In this document: positions 31,841-33,219 of the stretch, one piece after another
Numbering within the stretch: the stretch's first letter is position 1
Layout: each line of letters opens with the position of its first letter
Source of the DNA: Terana coerulea
Lineage: Eukaryota > Basidiomycota > Agaricomycetes > Polyporales > Phanerochaetaceae
Direction of reading: 5' to 3'
Length of the DNA stretch: 33,219 nucleotides
Assembly (NCBI GenBank): GCA_024811115.1
Contig: JAKOGH010000387.1
Location: 1-33,219 of the forward strand
Program-made: the position numbers and the translations under genes
Notes under the pieces: model-generated
Seen by the model: the letters and a program-made list of their open reading frames with translations, nothing else
Told to the model about the DNA's origin: nothing
Database searches by the model: none

Positions 31841-32160
31841 GTTGTAGGTCGCCTACGTCGCCCATGCCAGTGGTATGTGGTTCGGCTGTAGAGGCTCGGC
31901 CACCACTTACTGACCCAAATCGTCACTCTATCCTAGCCGTTTTTCTGACGTCCAGGGCAGGCGGCAAGGGCTGCAGTGTATTCTATGCACTTAGTCACGT
32001 TGTCCCCCATTTGCTATGTCAGCGATGCTGCGTACATGTTCGTAGCATAAGTATTTATGCTTAGACTCTCATATTAGTTGTCTCCGACGGTGGCTTGAGT
32101 GACATCAGACCGCAGAGTTTCTTTGGGACGCAATTACGGCGGGTGTCGCATGTGTGTAAA

Positions 32161-33219
32161 TGCACACACTTGCCTGGCTCATGACGGAGTACTGTTGGTT
32201 TCTTTGGCTTCCTGGCTGCCTCCTTAGCCTTCCTTCAGCATCGTAAGGAAATTGGCCCTCTTCGATGCACCTGTGTGGACTCCACTCTCTGACGCCGCTC
32301 CTTCCCATTGTCTTCTACCAATGTCTAAGACTCGAACAGGACATCCTGTCGTTCTTCCTCCTCCTCTCATCTCTTTGTGGACAATTGTGTCGCAAGTGTT
32401 ATAGGCGAGGCTTGTAACGCGAATACTTACATCTGCCTCAGGTCTGCCACAGATTTATCAATCGCGAAACCTACGAAAAATTCCCGGCTAGACATTCAAA
32501 TGTGTGTAAGTCCTGAGGCTGAGAGAGAGAGAGAGGTGGAAGTAGGTGAACGTGAAGTAAGCCAACGGCCCGGGAGCGACAGGCGCAGATGCCGCAGGTC
32601 ACGGAAATGTGATCCGTCATTGGCGGCATGGCTCTGCCCTCTGCTGTAACTCACGTTTGTTCAAGTTGTGCGACTATGGGCACTGTAAAATGTAATTGGC
32701 ACACTCATGTTATGCTCGTGGAGGCGGGCATCTATAGGGCATCTATGCGAATGCGTTCTAAGGAAGACGCTGCGTGGGCTTGCGAACGCAAGCCATAACC
32801 TGTTGAGTCCAGCAACCACGTCGCTTGCCGATTCGGGCCACAAGTGTGACCTTCCCGCTTCCGACCGACGGCAGGCGGCCCGGGCTGGCGGACCTCTGAG
32901 TCGCGCACCCTCAACCTCCTCTGAACGCAGCGTATCGAAACCTCCTTGAATATCGTTGGCCATCTAAGACGTGTTAACTTGTATTTAGACTGCTCCAATA
33001 CACTTAGTGTGCATGGCAAACGCCTCCGGAGAGGTCTGCCAGGCCGGCTTGCCGGCAGAGCCGGCAGGCAACTCTGGCAGAGAGGTGGCAGCACTTGGGC
33101 AGACGCTCGGAGGGATCGACCAGAGGCAGCCAGAGGCCCGCCCCATCACCCAAATTGGGCATGACGGAGGGCCGAAAGTGACCGGCGTTCACAATGGCAG
33201 TGGTTTCTGGAGGTTAGGA
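32161..33219. other. No recognised gene; small repeats
   Basis: Contains a (GA)n run near 32520-32535 and a GC-rich hairpin TGCCGGC-AGA-GCCGGCA at 33050-33066. Short open frames occur on both strands without motif support. Confidence 0.4.

Larger units (their letters stand above)
30396..32160 (-). repeat. Right arm of the long diverged inverted repeat, containing a MITE
   Basis: Reverse-complement counterpart of 9455-10794. It keeps the palindrome (30521-30539), a TATA-like CATATAAAG (about 30570-30578, plus strand), SALDLLGFELHM (plus strand, near 30783-30818), the duplicated CCTAGGCGAAGAGAAG motif (31040 and 31082), the CTCGGGATAAGTAGCT block (31276-31291) and, beyond the MITE, the stretch around GGTGGCTTG (32089-32097). 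The class is unknown. It carries the 359-bp MITE that the left arm lacks. Confidence 0.75.

Noticed and set aside
33030..33080. Rho-independent-like terminator or structured RNA
   Set aside because: The GC-rich hairpin TGCCGGC-AGA-GCCGGCA has no adjoining transcript signal, and such terminators are not used for nuclear fungal genes.

Overview
The window reads as nuclear DNA of a filamentous basidiomycete, probably an Agaricomycete; the exact order is not readable. The evidence is genes split by GT-AG introns of 50-67 bp with CTNAC-like branch points, proteins of the yeast type (APP1, DED1, SEC72, TBCB) with basidiomycete-style sequence, GC-rich exons, and a dense mixture of LTR and DNA transposons. 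No bacterial operon, rRNA, tRNA or CRISPR array is visible.

Left third (1-9.2 kb), gene-dense euchromatin. In order: the 3' end of an APP1/DUF2183 phosphatidate phosphatase (+), an unrecognised two-exon protein with a WICPFC motif (-), the essential DEAD-box helicase DED1 (-, four exons), SEC72 of the ER translocon (+, three exons, divergent from DED1) and a six-exon dienelactone hydrolase (+). SEC72 and the hydrolase read cleanly. APP1, the unknown gene and DED1 are interrupted by eleven frame breaks. Each is explained by one missing G or C in a short G/C run, which points to sequence error, not decay.

Middle and right (9.4-33.2 kb), a transposon-rich graveyard. A pair of inverted, diverged repeat arms (about 9455-10794 and 30396-32160) brackets most of it. 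Between them are a CACTA-like element (3-bp duplication), a hAT-like element holding a promoter and first exons that resemble tubulin cofactor B, a TBCB gene whose remaining exons lie in scrambled order and orientation, a 110-bp minisatellite, a hydrolase-paralogue fragment, a GGTCC-rich terminal-inverted-repeat element split by a near-complete Ty1/copia retrotransposon (17590-24004), and a decayed dynamin-like GTPase. The right arm carries a 359-bp hAT-type MITE with a perfect 8-bp target duplication, and the left arm preserves the matching empty site.

The housekeeping genes do not form a pathway. Their order is normal for a fungal chromosome arm bordering a repeat island. The most notable observations are the scrambled TBCB, the element boundaries provable by target duplications or an empty site, the copia primer site matching the initiator-tRNA anticodon arm, and the concentrated single-base G/C losses. 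I did not see a clear candidate for a new multi-gene system.
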